DNA from: Helianthus annuus
Lineage: Eukaryota > Streptophyta > Magnoliopsida > Asterales > Asteraceae
DNA: 64,000 nt
NCBI RefSeq assembly: GCF_002127325.2
Contig: NC_035435.2
Location: 114,870,171 to 114,934,170, forward strand
Direction: 5' to 3'
Both the position numbers and the translations under genes were made by a program. This document shows, piece after piece, positions 1 through 11,786 of this stretch; position 1 is the first letter of the stretch; every line of letters starts with the position of its first letter. The notes under the pieces are model-generated. The model did no database searches and was not told where the DNA came from. It worked only from the letters and a program-made list of their open reading frames with translations.

Positions 1-1293
1 TTGGTTGGAAGTTTCGGCCTGGTGCTCCGCCTTTGCCATATGCGGTTCGAGGGACCGCTGTGTCTGGGCATATGTCTTGACTGCGGCCATGACATCTTCC
101 CATTTTTTAGGCAAGCCTTCTTTGCCGGAGATGGTCATAACCATCTGCTTATCCTTCACGGCCCTGATGAAATGGTTCCGTGCCATTTGATCTGCCACGT
201 CACCTATTTCTAGGCACTCTTTATTGTATCGGACAACGAATGCTTCTAGGGATTCGTTGTCTCTGCGCCAGATATTCATAACGTCCAACGAGTCACGTGC
301 GTGACGTCGTTGCTGGCTGAAATGAGCGAGGAACTTTGCATGAAAGTCCTCGAATGAGGCCAGTGATCCCACTGGCAAAGAATCGAACCAAGCCCTGGCC
401 AGACCCGTAAGGGTCTGGGGGAAAAAATTGCACCAAGTAGGTTCATCCCACTGGCCATTGCACCCTGCGCCTATGAAAATGTTCATGTGGTCGTCCGGAT
501 CGGATGAACCACTGTATTTCCCAACGTTCAATGGGAATTTTGTTGTGGTAACATGGGCGTGGGCTATTCGCGGGGCGAATTTGGAGTTTTCGGCCGCAGC
601 CTTTGGTCTGTAGGGTTTATTCTCAGGGAGCTTTGCAGCCCTGAGGTATGTACTGCGGGGGTGAGTGGGAGGAACATAGTTGCGTCCTCCCGGTCTGCTG
701 CAGGTGTCATGCGAATCCCCACAATATGTACGGTCGTCCGGGTCGGTACGACCATACCCTTCGGTGTATGGCTGTGGGCCCAACCGGCTCTGAATTCCAG
801 AGCCATGTCGGGATGCGGATCATTGCCTGTCCTCAACGTAGGGACCTAGGCGGGTATGCACTGGTCCCCTGGTGTGGGACCCGTATGCGGAATCATCCTC
901 GTTGATTGTGTGGACCGAACAGTAAGATGATCCGCGGTCATCACGTCGGCTTCTCGAAGCTGGACGTGAATGTGCCCTGCCTGCGTATTGTAAAATACAA
1001 TCGGCGGGGGTGTGCGGTGCTGGGGTGGGCCCAACTTGTATCTGCGCTTCCGCACAAGCGCGGTTGTATGTTGCTGTCAGCAAGGCTGCCTGCTGGTCGT
1101 ACCAGGCATGAACGTCCATGCCTGGTGGGATCACAGATGCGTACTTTGATAAGTCATGTCCAAACGTAAGGGAGGGACCCCTTTGTGTGGACGTGCCGAT
1201 GTGTCCGAGTTGCGATGTTGAGGGATTGACCCCTACCGGACTCAGATTTGTGGGATTTTGGTTATCCAAAGTGTTGTTTTGGTGATCAGTCAT
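1..1293 (-). pseudogene. Gag of a Tat/Ogre-like Ty3/gypsy retrotransposon (5' part, one nonsense codon)
   Basis: The minus strand reads a Gag protein from an ATG at 1291-1293 to the window edge. The N-terminal 157 residues are low-complexity and polar. After an in-frame TGA at 820-822 the same frame stays open to base 1. This second part contains a retrotransposon gag core: a GSSDPDDHMNIF-like start near 470-510, an ARAWFDSLPVGS stretch near 370-400, and FSQQRRHARDSLDVMNIWRRD near 265-325. That motif order is typical of Gag proteins from the Tat branch of Ty3/gypsy elements. The TGA probably replaced an Arg codon (CGA to TGA is a methyl-C transition). Pol would lie left of the window. The gag family is well supported; the clade is inferred. 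Confidence 0.75.
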
Positions 1294-1567
1294 GATGAAA
1301 CAATGGTTAACCGGGCAGGGTTAACTCACTAGTCTCGTCAAGAAGGGTTAATCCCTTCCTCTCGAGGATCGCTGGCTGGATCACCGGTGGGTTGATCTCC
1401 TGCACAAGGAAACAAACCGTGACTCGTAACAAGGAGGATGGGGTGGGGGGTGCTCCTTGTTACCACTCTCCGGCGTGAGAATCAGTAATTTGCTTGGGAA
1501 GCAAAGTAAGATAGTAGTAGTAGTGAGAGAGTTGTGAAGAGATACCTCAAACCTGGTTTGGGGTTGG

Positions 1568-1575
1568 TATTTATA
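1568..1575 (-). promoter_or_regulatory. Putative LTR TATA box
   Basis: The minus strand reads TATAAATA in a CTATAAATACC context, about 275 bases before the gag ATG. This is a sensible place for the LTR core promoter. It rests on the motif and its position only. Confidence 0.4.
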
Positions 1576-1757
1576 GCCGAGGATTGAAGGAGGAGGTGGA
1601 TGGATAGACTGACGGCATGCTGCACCTTTGCAGGTGTATCAGACATGTCGGCCGGGGAGACGACGCCACGTCAGTCTGTCGCTTACGTAGACCTGACAGG
1701 TGACTGCCATTGGTTCCACTTGCACTGTGGTGTCAGTCCCACTTGTTGAGCATATAG

Positions 1758-1988
1758 GATGCGGTGCGAGCCGCATCGCTGCCTGCGGTAACATCTGATG
1801 TTATCGCGTCTCTTGCTTGTGATCAAGAAATACGCGAGATGCGGTGCTGGCCGCATCGTCGCCTGTGGTGACTGTTGCTGTTATCCAGCTTCCTTGTATT
1901 GATAGAAGTGTTCACTGGACGCGGTGCGACGCCGCATCGCTATGAATACTTCCGTTTTCATACATCAGATGTGATGCTATGTCGCATC
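1758..1988. repeat. Four spaced copies of a GATGCGG/CCGCATC hyphenated palindrome in the LTR
   Basis: Copies lie at 1758-1778, 1838-1858, 1918-1939 and 1968-1988. The first three start exactly 80 bases apart and the last is 50 further on. Each is an inverted repeat of about 9 bases around a short centre. The fourth copy is degenerate (GATGTGATG...GTCGCATC). Between the first copies the flanks also partly repeat (GCCTGCGGTAAC, GCCTGTGGTGAC). This looks like an 80-bp direct repeat array with a palindromic core in the U3 region, possibly protein-binding sites. Confidence 0.7.
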
Positions 1989-2229
1989 ACTCTACCGTTC
2001 TCATGTTCCAGGTAAGTCCTCCTTCATCACTAGATAGATTGGATTCAACCCTTGTGTCGACGCGTTCTCGCATGGGCACAAGTAGGTTGTTGGGGGTTTT
2101 GATAAGGGTAATGGTCACTCGCGGTCGACGTTGACGCGAGATCTGGGACCATACCCCTTCACTACCTATAACTACAAACACGATAAGAATAGTGCCAGCC
2201 AACTACTTGGCGGTTCGCACTACTCCATT

Positions 2230-2790
2230 AATTCAATCAAATTTATGATTTTGTCCATATTTTTAAATTACAATTTTACTATCAGTTTAAAATTAAGTTT
2301 TTGTTCTCAGTTCAAAATAAAATTATAATTTTGGTCTCCAGCTAAAAATTACAATTTTTCCCTAGGTTTAAAATTACGATTTTGCCCTGTTTAAATTTAC
2401 AGTTTTGCCATTAGTTTTGTTTTTTTTTTCCTCCCAGCCAAATTATGGTTTTCCCCTCGACTTGAATTTACATTTTTTCATCGTTTTTGTTTGTTTTCCT
2501 AGTCAAATTACGATTTTCCCCTAGTGTAAAATTGCAGTCATACCATCGTTTTTTTTCTTTTTTTGACAAAAATGTGGTAGTGTTTTGTTTTAATTGGTTG
2601 ACTCAGTGTAATTTTTATTCGTATCAGGCCTGGCACACGCTCATTTGTCCTGAAAAATAACAATTTTGCCCACAGTTTAAAATTATAGTTTTTCTAACAT
2701 TTTTTTAAGAAAAAGTATGATAATGTTTTATTTTAATTGGTTGACTCAATATAATTTTTTTAAGATCGTGTTATGAGTAGTATGTACAAG
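2230..2790. repeat. AT-rich degenerate repeat tract
   Basis: The stretch is built from variants of a phrase like AAATTACAATTTTGCCC spaced about 40-60 bases apart, with T runs. It has no coding potential and no terminal repeats that I can see. It is probably a decayed tandem or transposon-derived sequence. Confidence 0.5.
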
Positions 2791-3182
2791 TAACCGAAAC
2801 ACATACGTAAGAGATAAATATTTGGCTTAGTGTTCCGCAACGCGGACGAGGCAAAACCTAGTACTGTGTATAAAAGGTTTTAGGTTCTATTACTATGCAC
2901 CCATTTTCTATCATTCATGTCTTAGTGAATCCATGCGTAGTAGTTTGAGTAATAATGCCCTCACCTATGGATGTTTTGTGTCACGTGGCAGTCCAGTCAG
3001 TATGGGGGCATTAATGGGCATTACTGCAAAAGTGGCGTAGTGGGAATAATGCCCAATAACGCCCCTTCCAATCATTAAACAATTATTTTTTTAATTAAAA
3101 ACTTTCAATACTTCATTAAATTAAAAAAATACAATACTAGAAATTAAAAAAAATAAAATCCGAATAAATTAAAAAAAATACA
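2791..3182. other. Non-coding flank of the Harbinger transposase remnant
   Basis: No ORF is seen. The part from about 2950 to 3075 has several GGGCATTA/AATGCCC motifs and is probably the terminal region of the Harbinger element whose transposase follows, but I could not pair it with a matching terminal repeat on the far side (near 4790-4920). Confidence 0.35.
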
Positions 3183-4599
3183 TTAGTTTTCGTCTTCGCT
3201 TTCTTCACCCTCGCCAACTTCGTCTTCCTCGTCCTCCGTTTCTTCTTCACCCTCATGTGGTACATACCGAACCGACCATGCGTGTTGTACCAAATTAACC
3301 GTTAACGCGGAATGGTACGGTTCGTAATGCAACTCTCGCGCATTATTCACTCTTTCTTCCATTGACGCCTGTGGATGCTCCTCTTGAACGGCTTCTAGCA
3401 CATAATTCTGGCATATCGCCTTTCCTTCGTCTTCCAAAATCATGTTGTGCATGATTATACAAGCGTACATAGAATCTCTCATTTTTTGCTTGGTCCATGC
3501 ACGACAAGGATTTCTCAAATATTGCCAGCGTTGTTTAAGAACCCCAAAGCATCTCTCAATGTCCTTTCGTGAAGACTCTTGAACCTTTTTAAAGTATGCT
3601 CTTTTTTCATCAATAGGATCACTAAACGTCTTCACGACAATCGAATACCTAGGATAAATTCCGTCGCACAAATAATATCCATGAGGGTAGTAGTTTCCAT
3701 TTGCGTAAAACGACGCTTTTGGAGCTCTGCCAGAAATCCAGTCCTCTAACAACGGTGATTGTTCAAAAACATTTATATCATTGCATGACCCGACCACGCC
3801 AAAGTAAGCCGACCAAACCCAAAGGTCATGTGAGGCAACCGCCTGAAGAATAACAGTGGGTCCTTTTTGGTCACCCCGTGTGTGTTGGCCTCGCCATGCG
3901 GTCGGGCAGTTATCCCAACGTCAATGCATGCAGTCCAAGCTCCCGATCATACCAGGCAAACCATGCTCCGCTGAATGTACCTCGTAGATCTTTTGAAGGT
4001 CGTCCCATGTGGGCGTTCTAAGATAACGCGCACCATACAAATCAATAATACCAAAAAAAATTGTAAACATTATAGTAAAGTATAGGAATTGTACCGCGAC
4101 AAAAATTCTCCAAGGTGTCTCGCGTTGTTTTCTCGGCCATTTTTAAATACTCGTCGTTGATGTCGGTTATGTTTCCATAAGCAAGGATTCGTAGCGCCGA
4201 CGTACATTTTTGGAAAACCGGCAAATCTAAGTGCCCCTCTCGCCTCCGCTTTTTGTTTAAAATAATCGTAGTTGGCTTCCAAGTCGTCGACTATGCGTAG
4301 AAACAACCGCTTACTCATTCGGAAACGACGCCTAAAAATCTGGTTTGAAAATGTCGGCGCCTCGTCAAAATAATCTTTCATCAAACGATCGTGTGCCGCG
4401 CGTCGGTCTCATTCAATATAACCTTTTTTTTAATTTCTGGTTCGGAGCGGCGACAATGCTTCACATATCTCACCGCTAGTTGACAAGCAATCGTAACCGC
4501 CTCTTGCTCGACCTCCTCATCGGTGGAATCATCACCATCCGCAAAAAACTCTTTGTAGTAAAAATTTACCATGGATGAAGAACTAGAGGAATCCATCAA
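3183..4599 (-). pseudogene. PIF/Harbinger transposase (DDE_4 family), broken
   Basis: Minus strand, N to C: an acidic, Ser-rich start (4599-4381); a second frame at 4384-4070 with the family's YFDEAPTF...FRRRFRMSKRLFLRIVDDLE block; a third frame at 4224-4042 with QKCTSALRILAYG; then 3797-3183 with GSCNDINVF, DGIYPRYS and RKDIERCFGVLKQRW. The catalytic acids of this family are visible: D in GSLDCMH (about 3935), D in CNDINVF and E in DIERCFG. Breaks: frame changes near 4385 and 4220, and TGA at 3921-3923 where the family has Trp (DCMHW). The acidic C terminus (EEETEDEEDE) is intact. The companion Myb-like ORF is not next to it. A dead transposase, not a host gene. Confidence 0.85.
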
Positions 4600-4651
4600 T
4601 TTTTATAAAATGGTAGTGTTTTTGAGAGAGTTTTGATTAAATTTGAAGGAG

Positions 4652-4652
<1 letters not shown>

Positions 4653-4694
<42 letters not shown>
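4653..4694. repeat. (TA)n microsatellite
   Basis: About 21 uninterrupted TA units just upstream of the Harbinger transposase start. Confidence 0.95.
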
Positions 4695-4697
<3 letters not shown>

Positions 4698-5132
4698 AAA
4701 GGTTTAAAAAAAATCAAAGTAGTCGTTAACTAGCCGTTGATGCAACTCTGATTGGCCAGTCAAACTCCATTGCAGCGTGATTCAAAGAACGCCAAAACCA
4801 ATTTTGCCCAAAATAACGCCGAAACACGCCGGGGTGTAGCGGCTTACGGGCGTTTTCGGGCGTTTTGTTCGAAAATTTTTTATAAATCACGCCCCATTAC
4901 GGACGTTTTGAGTGTGGTGTATGTAGGTCGTCTTTGAGATGTGTTTGGGGGTATGTTACGAATGTTAACTTTGAGTAGCGGTCTAGAAACTTTTTATGAC
5001 GAAGGACACATATTAGTTGATTGGATTAAAATAAGATGGGTCAAAATTGGGTCGGGTAAAACCAATATATATATCAACTTACTAAAATGGGAAGAGAATA
5101 CTCAATGCCAGAATAATCTTACTACAAATTAC
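4695..5132. other. Intergenic, probable Harbinger terminal region
   Basis: The segment 4780-4925 is rich in CGCC/GGCG motifs (AACGCCAAAA, GGGCGTTTTCGGGCG) like the terminal regions of PIF/Harbinger elements. The remainder shows no gene. Confidence 0.35.
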
Positions 5133-5547
5133 GGGTGCAAACGAGCTGAGCCGAGCCCGAGCTCGACATGGCTCGAGCTCGAGCTCGTTTAACATATGAA
5201 AGCTCGAGCTCGAACTCAGCTCGAAGATAATTTTTTAAGCTCGGGCTCGATTCGTTTAGTATTTATTAACTAATTTATATTAATTATAATTATTATTATA
5301 CATATAATTAAGTTATTTTTTATATAAATGGTAATTATTATTATATAAATATTTGTTTAATATATTAATAAAAAATATATAAACAGAAAGCTCGTTTAGG
5401 CTCGCGAGCCGGCTCGAGCTCGTTTACTAAACGAGCTTGTTTTTTAGGCTTGGGCTCGAGCTCGAGCTCGTTTAAGCTCGGCTCGTTCGAGCTTTTTTTC
5501 GAACTGAGCTCGTGTAGCTCGCGAGTAGCTCGGCTCGTTTGCACCTC
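5133..5547. mobile_element. MITE, 'GGGTGCAAACGAGC' family, copy 1
   Basis: Terminal inverted repeats are GGTGCAAACGAGC on the left and GCTCGTTTGCACC on the right (5134-5146 and 5533-5545). The inner flanks are rich in GAGCTCGAGC, and the middle is AT-rich. Two relatives with the same architecture lie in introns of the first Spinster gene (53705-54170 and 56679-57464). No clear target duplication is visible. It has no coding capacity. Confidence 0.7.
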
Positions 5548-5718
5548 TAACTATAATCTTTTATAATACCGACCAGTCCTTGTTGATCGGAAGTAACTAG
5601 TATTTCTAACATATCATGATCTAATTAAGCTGAGGGATAAAAAAATACACATCAAGAATCATTGATCCGAAATCAAAATAAATTAGTCAGAATCTACTAA
5701 CTCGCTTCTTTGCCAAAG

Positions 5719-8538
5719 CACTAGTACAAAACCAATTTTTTGATGGTGTAAATTTCATGTTTTTGGTGCTATCTTATAACAGAACGCACCAAATAACAAT
5801 ATTACCCCATTATTAAATAAAAAGGCAATTAGGAATGTGGGTATATGGCAATCAAACATATGAAAGAGTTTATCGACTCTAACAACATGATTTGATTAAC
5901 CGAGTGAGTTTTTGTAATTGTTCATAAACTTTGTCTATTGCACTAAATTATATATATTTGCAATCTAACTTTTGTATTTATTTGTTTTTAGCTTTAGAAT
6001 GAAGAAGGACATTTTGAAGAATCTCAGATTGAGAATTTAGTGGTAGATTTAATATTGAGGTTTATTAAAAAGATGTTTTGATCTTGTAAGCATTAGTTTG
6101 TGTTTCATACTATTGTAATTCGATATACTTGAACGGGTTGTTTAATACTAGTTAACTTTTGTCGTGAGCATGTGTATTTGTGTGTAATTGGAATTATATT
6201 GAGAAATATTACTTAAAATTCTGGAATTTTGCAAAAATATTAAAATTTTATATTTTTTTTCTTGTCTTATTTTTTGGTGCTATGGAGATTTTTTTTTTTT
6301 TTTTTTTTTTTTGGTGCTATGTAGATTTGTTATTATTTGACATATGTTAGTTTCTATATTGATTTTTTGGTGGTGTGTTTAAAGATTTAATGATGCTGTG
6401 ACTTGTGTTTCATCATTGATTTTTTGGTGATGTATTGGGAGATTTAATGGTGTTGTTATTGAATAGCACCAACAAATCTCATTATTTGATGCTATATGTG
6501 ACAACCCGAGATTTCAAGGTCCTTTCCTTCGAATCATTTGTTTCATAATCCTGTTCTTGATTACAATTTATCTATGTGACGTCGTGTGTGTAGTTATTTG
6601 AATGATAAATGTTAATGTGCAAAGTTGGGTTCTTAGATGTGAAATATTAAATATAGTTTATGTTATGTTTTTCACCACAAATCTGACTCGACGAAGGAAG
6701 GGTTTTTCGCCATATGTGGTCTCGACGAAGAATGGGTTCTTCGTCGAGCAGGTTATTCGTCGAGAAGAGGCTTCGGCCCAGGTCATTCGAGGCCCAGAAT
6801 GGGTTGTTATTTTATAACTCCTCATAATCTGCGAGACTTAGAACAAACGTAAAACCCTAGAGCTTTCCTCTCCTTTCCTTGCACGCGACGGCTGCCATAG
6901 TTCTTCTTTGAAGCTTTTCGTGGTTTTCATCTTATCCATCTCGGTTAGTTGTCGTTATCATCGTCTTACTCGATTTCCTGGTTACATGTGATTATATGTG
7001 ATTATGTGGTTGCATGATAGGGTGTTAGATCGAATCTATACATGATGAAGTAGGGTTGTATGTTAATAAGATTTATCAGTGAAATCACTTGGGCTTAATC
7101 TAAAAGAACGATCGTTATTGAGTGCTCATGAATCCGTCCGGCTGATTGTATTTTGTGTTGAATTGATCTGATTATCGGGTACATATATGTTATAATCTGG
7201 ATCGTATATGGTTATTTTATGATTTAGGGCATGTATTGGATGTTATATGATGTGATGTTATTAGTGTAATGATGAATAGCAATTAGGGTTTGTTGAACTT
7301 GGGAAATAACTGTTGTTTGATTCGATAATCATGCCCAAGGAATGATTAACTGTTGTTACGGGATTATAGGGGAATGTAACTGACTGTTGTAGCCAACGAC
7401 GAAAGACAGACCCCACGAAAAACATGGCTCGGCGAAAAACCTGGTTTTTTCGCTGACTAGACTTCGACGAAACCCTAGGGTCTTTCGTCACAGGCATGCT
7501 CGACGAAACATAGTCTTTCACCGTAGGGTCTTTCGCCGTAGGGTCCTTCGCCGAAGGGTAATCTGTTTGGGCTTGGGCTTGGTTAAGTAGCCCAGTTAAC
7601 TGTTGTGAGATATTTGTGTGTTATTCATGGATGTGAACTGAGTATGTGCTATGTGATGTACGTTGATACTTGTGATAAATGCAAAATGCGAAAATATGAG
7701 ACTTAAGTGATTATGAAACTGACTTCATCTAGTAACCACGGTAGGGTTGATTGATTAACTTGGAATGTGTAACTTAACAAACCGAGCAAACCAAGGTGAG
7801 TTCACTGCTCTTTTTCCAAGCATGCGTCCCGGGGAGGGACATCTGGTAATCGTTCCGGGGAGGAACGTCGGGTTATTGGGATGTTGGTTATTACACTCAT
7901 TTCTATCATTAAGTCCCATCATATACCGGATTGGTTGCCGGGGAGGCAATGGGGTTATTAGTTGATTGTGCTATTAGGTTTGGCACCCTCACACCGTACC
8001 AGGGAGGACGGTCGTGAACTAATTACCTTGTCCACTTGACCAATGTGTGATAGAGCATTGGGGTTTGGGCAAATAATCTGGGGCCATCTGCGGTAATCGA
8101 GTTAATAACAACATCTAATCTCTGGAATGCTTTATACTCATATCTGGTAACTAAAACATGTTAACAAACTTTGAACTCAACAGCGTCGTCTGACACACTT
8201 GTCTGCATGCTGGAGTGGTCATGGGTCGAGACTCTTGGACACTTGTTTCGTTGGTTTTGAACACTTGTTTTGAAACAATTGATTGACAATTTACATTATG
8301 CTTCCGCTGAACGTTTACTTTGGTTTTAACTTATGACTTGGAATTATATTATGAAATGAATGGAATGTTTTGCTTAAATATTCATTATAGTTCAATGTGA
8401 TTGGTGGCTTGGATCCTGGTATGTCACACGTCCCGCGGTGTTTCCGCATGTGGTATTTTGGGGGTGTGACACTATATTTGTTGGTGTTCTATCATAAAGT
8501 ATAAAATACAGCACGAAAAATGTTATTTTGTACTAATG
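5719..8538. mobile_element. Non-autonomous CACTA (CMC) transposon, split by a solo LTR
   Basis: The left end reads CACTAGTACAAAA at 5719, and the right end is its near reverse complement (TTTTGTACTAATG, ending 8538). Subterminal repeats of TTGGTGCTAT and variants occur many times inside both ends, a hallmark of CACTA elements. Without the inserted solo LTR (6497-8471) and its duplication, the element is about 840 bp and encodes nothing. The 3-bp flanks are AAG and ACG, so the target duplication is imperfect. The right end is repeated at 19317 in the tandem copy. Confidence 0.65.
6497..8471. mobile_element. Solo LTR, 1975 bp, with 5-bp target duplication
   Basis: It begins TGTGACAACCCGAG and ends GGGTGTGACA (TG...CA), and is flanked by CTATA on both sides (6492-6496 and 8472-8476). 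No internal retrotransposon region is present, so this is a solo LTR from unequal recombination. It contains short direct repeats of a TTCG(C/T)CG(A/T)-type phrase (6690-6780, 7430-7560). A fragment of the same LTR from about 7675 to its end recurs at 18394-19250. Clade and orientation are not determined. Confidence 0.85.
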
Positions 8539-8984
8539 ACGAGGACTTTCTGATCCGAAACAATGAGTATTCTGAATATGCACTAGCACATGGTTAAGAA
8601 AGAGTAATCTAAAATCAAAATGAAAGAAAAAACGGAAAATAAATTGAACCTACTACTAGCATCTTTAGTATGGTCACATTCGGCAATTTTAACATCACCA
8701 ACGTGGACTTGTTCATCTCCCTAACATACCATGGTATCAACTGCTTCAAGAAACCTTTTGTACATTCTCCGGGGTTTTAAGATTCATACTTCATGTACGT
8801 AGAGAAGAATACAAACATCAATTTAACATGAATTAAGAAGTGAAAATGGTATTATCGGTAACAACCGTACCGGTGGATTGTTCTGAATAATGATCGTTTA
8901 GTAGAGAGAATGCTTCTTGCCATCGCCATTTTGATTTCGCATGCCATGAACTGAAGCCCTTCCTGGTCATTGTCATTTTGTATA
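8539..8984. other. Flanking sequence, left copy of the tandem duplication
   Basis: Unique-looking sequence repeated at 19318-19760. Short open stretches exist on the minus strand but are broken differently in the two copies. I see no recognisable gene. Confidence 0.5.
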
Positions 8985-8989
8985 TTTTG

Positions 8990-10426
8990 TGTCACGGCCC
9001 CCGACCCGGTTTGACCCGTTTCAGGAGCCGCGGGACAGGAATCCCGTGGTATTTAATTTAGGCGACAGCGGAAGTCTTTCTAAAACAGGATCTTTCAATA
9101 ATTTAAACTGCTCGTTTCATAACTTAGGGATAAATTCCCGTATTTTACAATAATGTGATTTCCCAGGGAAATCTTTATTTTCAAAACATGTTCATTTTAT
9201 TTATTTACATTGAGCCACTTTTCTAAGCTGAGAGTGCTCCACGGCACTTTTCCTTGCTCACATCAGATCACCTGAAACATGTTTGAAAAAGGTTTTGTCA
9301 GCGGGGAAATACTGAGTGAATCATTCAGTTTACTAAAACGACTCGTTTGTTATAATTTACAGTATTAAGGGGAATTACAATGTTTCTGATTTCAAACCAA
9401 CTACCCACAGTACTTGTCACTCGACTACCCATTGGCTATCTCGTTGTCCAAATGGTGTCTGTGACTGTGGTCAGATCACCCCTTGGCTAACTCGTTGTCC
9501 AAGTGTGACGGGAAATAAGTAATGTATACAAAACCCCACATACCGGCTGTACTTTGGTGATTACATAGACTTAATCCCTGTAATTATAACCTTTGAAAAT
9601 AACTTGGAGTTTTGTAAAACAGTTGATAAAAAGAGAATGACTCACATTGCAGATTTACGAGCAGAGTATAAGCTTTACTGATTTGCCTGTGATTAACCTA
9701 ATTTAAATAAAATGCACACACACAAACGGGTTAGTAACTAATTCAGCAGTTACGTCAATTCACGAGATTAAACCCTCACAACTATTATCAAGTGCGATAC
9801 TTAACAATCCAATGGATTCACAACGAATGACAGAGCATAGTCCGAATTCGAACAGCACTCAAACATTCAAGTCGAAATTACAATGAATAACAAAGTATAA
9901 GCTCAATTTGAGCAGCACTCGGACAATCGTTGGATAGTTATAATCGATCGGACGTTGAATCGTAATAGCGATCGAGTTATTACCCTGATTGCGGCAGCAC
10001 CTCGTGATCGTGTGTGTGTTGGGGACTGTTTTGAGTATAATTCGATGCACAGACAGAATTCTTACGTCGTTTTCATTTCAGTGTTCAAGTCCCAATGTCT
10101 GCTATTATAGTAATTTTTGGGTCTCCCTTACGGACCGTATGCCCGACCCCTTACGGTCCGTAAGCTAAGCAGTCTAATTCATACGCTGCCTAGACTCGGG
10201 ACTAGCCTTGGTGATTCAACAAATTAACCAATCAGAGCATAGCAATGTTTAAATTTAGATAATTATCAACTAGGGTTTGCCCCCCTCGAGTTTTAGGGGC
10301 CCTGATCCTGATTCCGATTATTCTGAAAATTCTAGGGCTAATGCAGAATTACTTGGGTGTCTCAATTAGAGTTTTCTTATTGACTAATTATTGTCCTAAC
10401 TATTGATTTTAGTGGCAGTTGTTACA
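8990..10426 (-). repeat. 3' LTR of the Ty3/gypsy element
   Basis: It matches 16605-18042 with about a dozen differences seen by eye (for example CCCGTGG/CCCATGG, TTAGGG/TTAGTG, CGGACG/CGGATG, and a missing T in GCTATTATAG). That is under 1% divergence. Confidence 0.95.
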
Positions 10427-10442
10427 TCCTCCCCACCTTGAG
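10427..10442 (-). other. Polypurine tract of the Ty3/gypsy element
   Basis: The minus strand reads AAGGTGGGGAGGA directly before the 3' LTR. This is the expected primer for plus-strand DNA synthesis. Confidence 0.8.
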
Positions 10443-10465
10443 AAAAATCTCGTCCTCGAGATTTA

Positions 10466-11491
10466 CTAAAACAGATGAGGGTACTTTCGCTTCATTTCTG
10501 ATTCTAGTTCCCAAGTGTACTCTAGTCCTCTCCTGGATTCCCATTTGACTTTCACTAGCACTAGTCGTTTGTGTTTGAGAAACTTGATCTTCCGGTCTTC
10601 TATTTGTAGGGGTTTCTCTACGAATTTCAGCTTTTCATTTACCTCTATATCTTGAAGATGTACTACCAGGGATTCGTCTGATAGACATTTCTTGAGATTG
10701 GATACATGAAACACATCATGTACTCCAGCTAATTCTTCTGGTAGTTGTAAACGATAGGCTACTGGTCCTATGCGTTGGATCACTGGGAATGGTCCAACAT
10801 ATCTTGGACTCAGTTTTCCTTTCTTACCAAATCGTACTACTCCTTTCCAAGGAGATACTTTTAATAGTACTTTGTCTCCGACTTGGAATTCTAACGGCTT
10901 GCGGCGATTGTCTGCATAGCTCTTCTGACGATCTCTAGCAGTCTTCAGTCTTTCCTTGATTTGAGATATCTTGTCAGTAGTTTCTTGCACAATCTCTGGA
11001 CCTGATAATTGACTTTCTCCTATTTCTGCCCAACATACGGGAGTTCTGCACTTGCGTCCATACAGTGCTTCGAATGCAGCAGCTTCGATGCTCGAATGAT
11101 AACTATTGTTATAGGAGAATTCAATTAATGGCAAATGGCTATCCCAATTACCACCAAAATCAATTACACATGCTCGGAGCATGTCTTCCATTGTTTGTAT
11201 TGTCCTTTCACTTTGTCCGTCCGTTTGAGGATGATATGCAGTACTTAAGTTAAGTCGAGTTCCCATTGCCTCCTGGAAACTTGTCCAGAAACGGGAAGTG
11301 AAACGACTATCTCTATCCGATACAATGGAGAGTGGGACTCCATGTAAGGATACTACTTCATCTACATACAACTTGGCTAACCTTTCCATGCTAAAGGTTT
11401 CCTTCATTGGTAGAAAATGAGCTGATTTGGTTAATCGATCCACAATTACCCAAATAGCATCATTACCTTTTCGGGTTTTGGGTAGTAACAA
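10466..11491 (-). CDS. Integrase core and C-terminal domain of Pol (Ty3/gypsy)
   Basis: This 341-residue frame starts inside the integrase core. It shows [23 protein letters not shown] (second catalytic Asp) and [14 protein letters not shown] (catalytic Glu). Then come a GPF motif ([15 protein letters not shown]) and [12 protein letters not shown]. The end ([17 protein letters not shown]) resembles the degenerate chromodomain of plant chromoviruses. The first catalytic Asp (TMDFVT) is in the preceding frame, 11463-11786, so a small indel near 11485 separates them. The ATG-less start is only where the frame opens; the product belongs to the polyprotein. Confidence 0.9.
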   Translation of the reverse strand: MLLPKTRKGNDAIWVIVDRLTKSAHFLPMKETFSMERLAKLYVDEVVSLHGVPLSIVSDRDSRFTSRFWTSFQEAMGTRLNLSTAYHPQTDGQSERTIQTMEDMLRACVIDFGGNWDSHLPLIEFSYNNSYHSSIEAAAFEALYGRKCRTPVCWAEIGESQLSGPEIVQETTDKISQIKERLKTARDRQKSYADNRRKPLEFQVGDKVLLKVSPWKGVVRFGKKGKLSPRYVGPFPVIQRIGPVAYRLQLPEELAGVHDVFHVSNLKKCLSDESLVVHLQDIEVNEKLKFVEKPLQIEDRKIKFLKHKRLVLVKVKWESRRGLEYTWELESEMKRKYPHLF

Positions 11492-11786
11492 AGTCCATTG
11501 TTATAAGTTCCCATTTCCATACAGGCATTTCTAACTGTTGTAGTCGCCCTGAAGGTTTCTGATGTTCTGCCTTAACTTGTGAACAAGTAAGACACTTGGT
11601 TACATATTCAACTATGTCCTTTTTCATTCCTACCCACCAGAAATTATTTCTTAAATCTTGGTACATCTTATTGTTTCCTGAATGTACAGTATACCTAGAT
11701 TTATGTGATTCTTCTAAAATTTTATTTCTTAATTTCTCCTTGCTTAGGTACCCAAATTCGTTTCTTGTGGAATCTCCAAATTCCAT
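11463..11786 (-). pseudogene. Integrase zinc-binding domain segment of Pol
   Basis: 107 residues with an H-x-H...C-x-x-C zinc-binding module (HKSRYTVHSGN...KCLTCSQVKAEH), then [12 protein letters not shown] with the first catalytic Asp. It overlaps the end of the reverse transcriptase frame (11722), and an extra A near 11733 explains the frame change. It is part of the same original Pol reading frame. Confidence 0.88.

Larger units (their letters stand above)
1294..2210 (-). mobile_element. Leader and probable 5' LTR of the Tat-like element
   Basis: This GC-richer stretch lies directly upstream of the minus-strand gag ORF, and its right side drops into AT-rich sequence near 2220. It holds a minus-strand TATA motif (1568-1575) and four spaced palindromes (1758-1988), as expected of a U3 promoter region. 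I could not find a second LTR (it would lie outside the window), a clear primer-binding site, or TG...CA ends, so both borders are approximate. Confidence 0.5.

Noticed and set aside
1..1169. Plus-strand ORFs opposite the gag frame
   Set aside because: They are antisense shadows of the minus-strand Gag, which has clear retrotransposon gag motifs.
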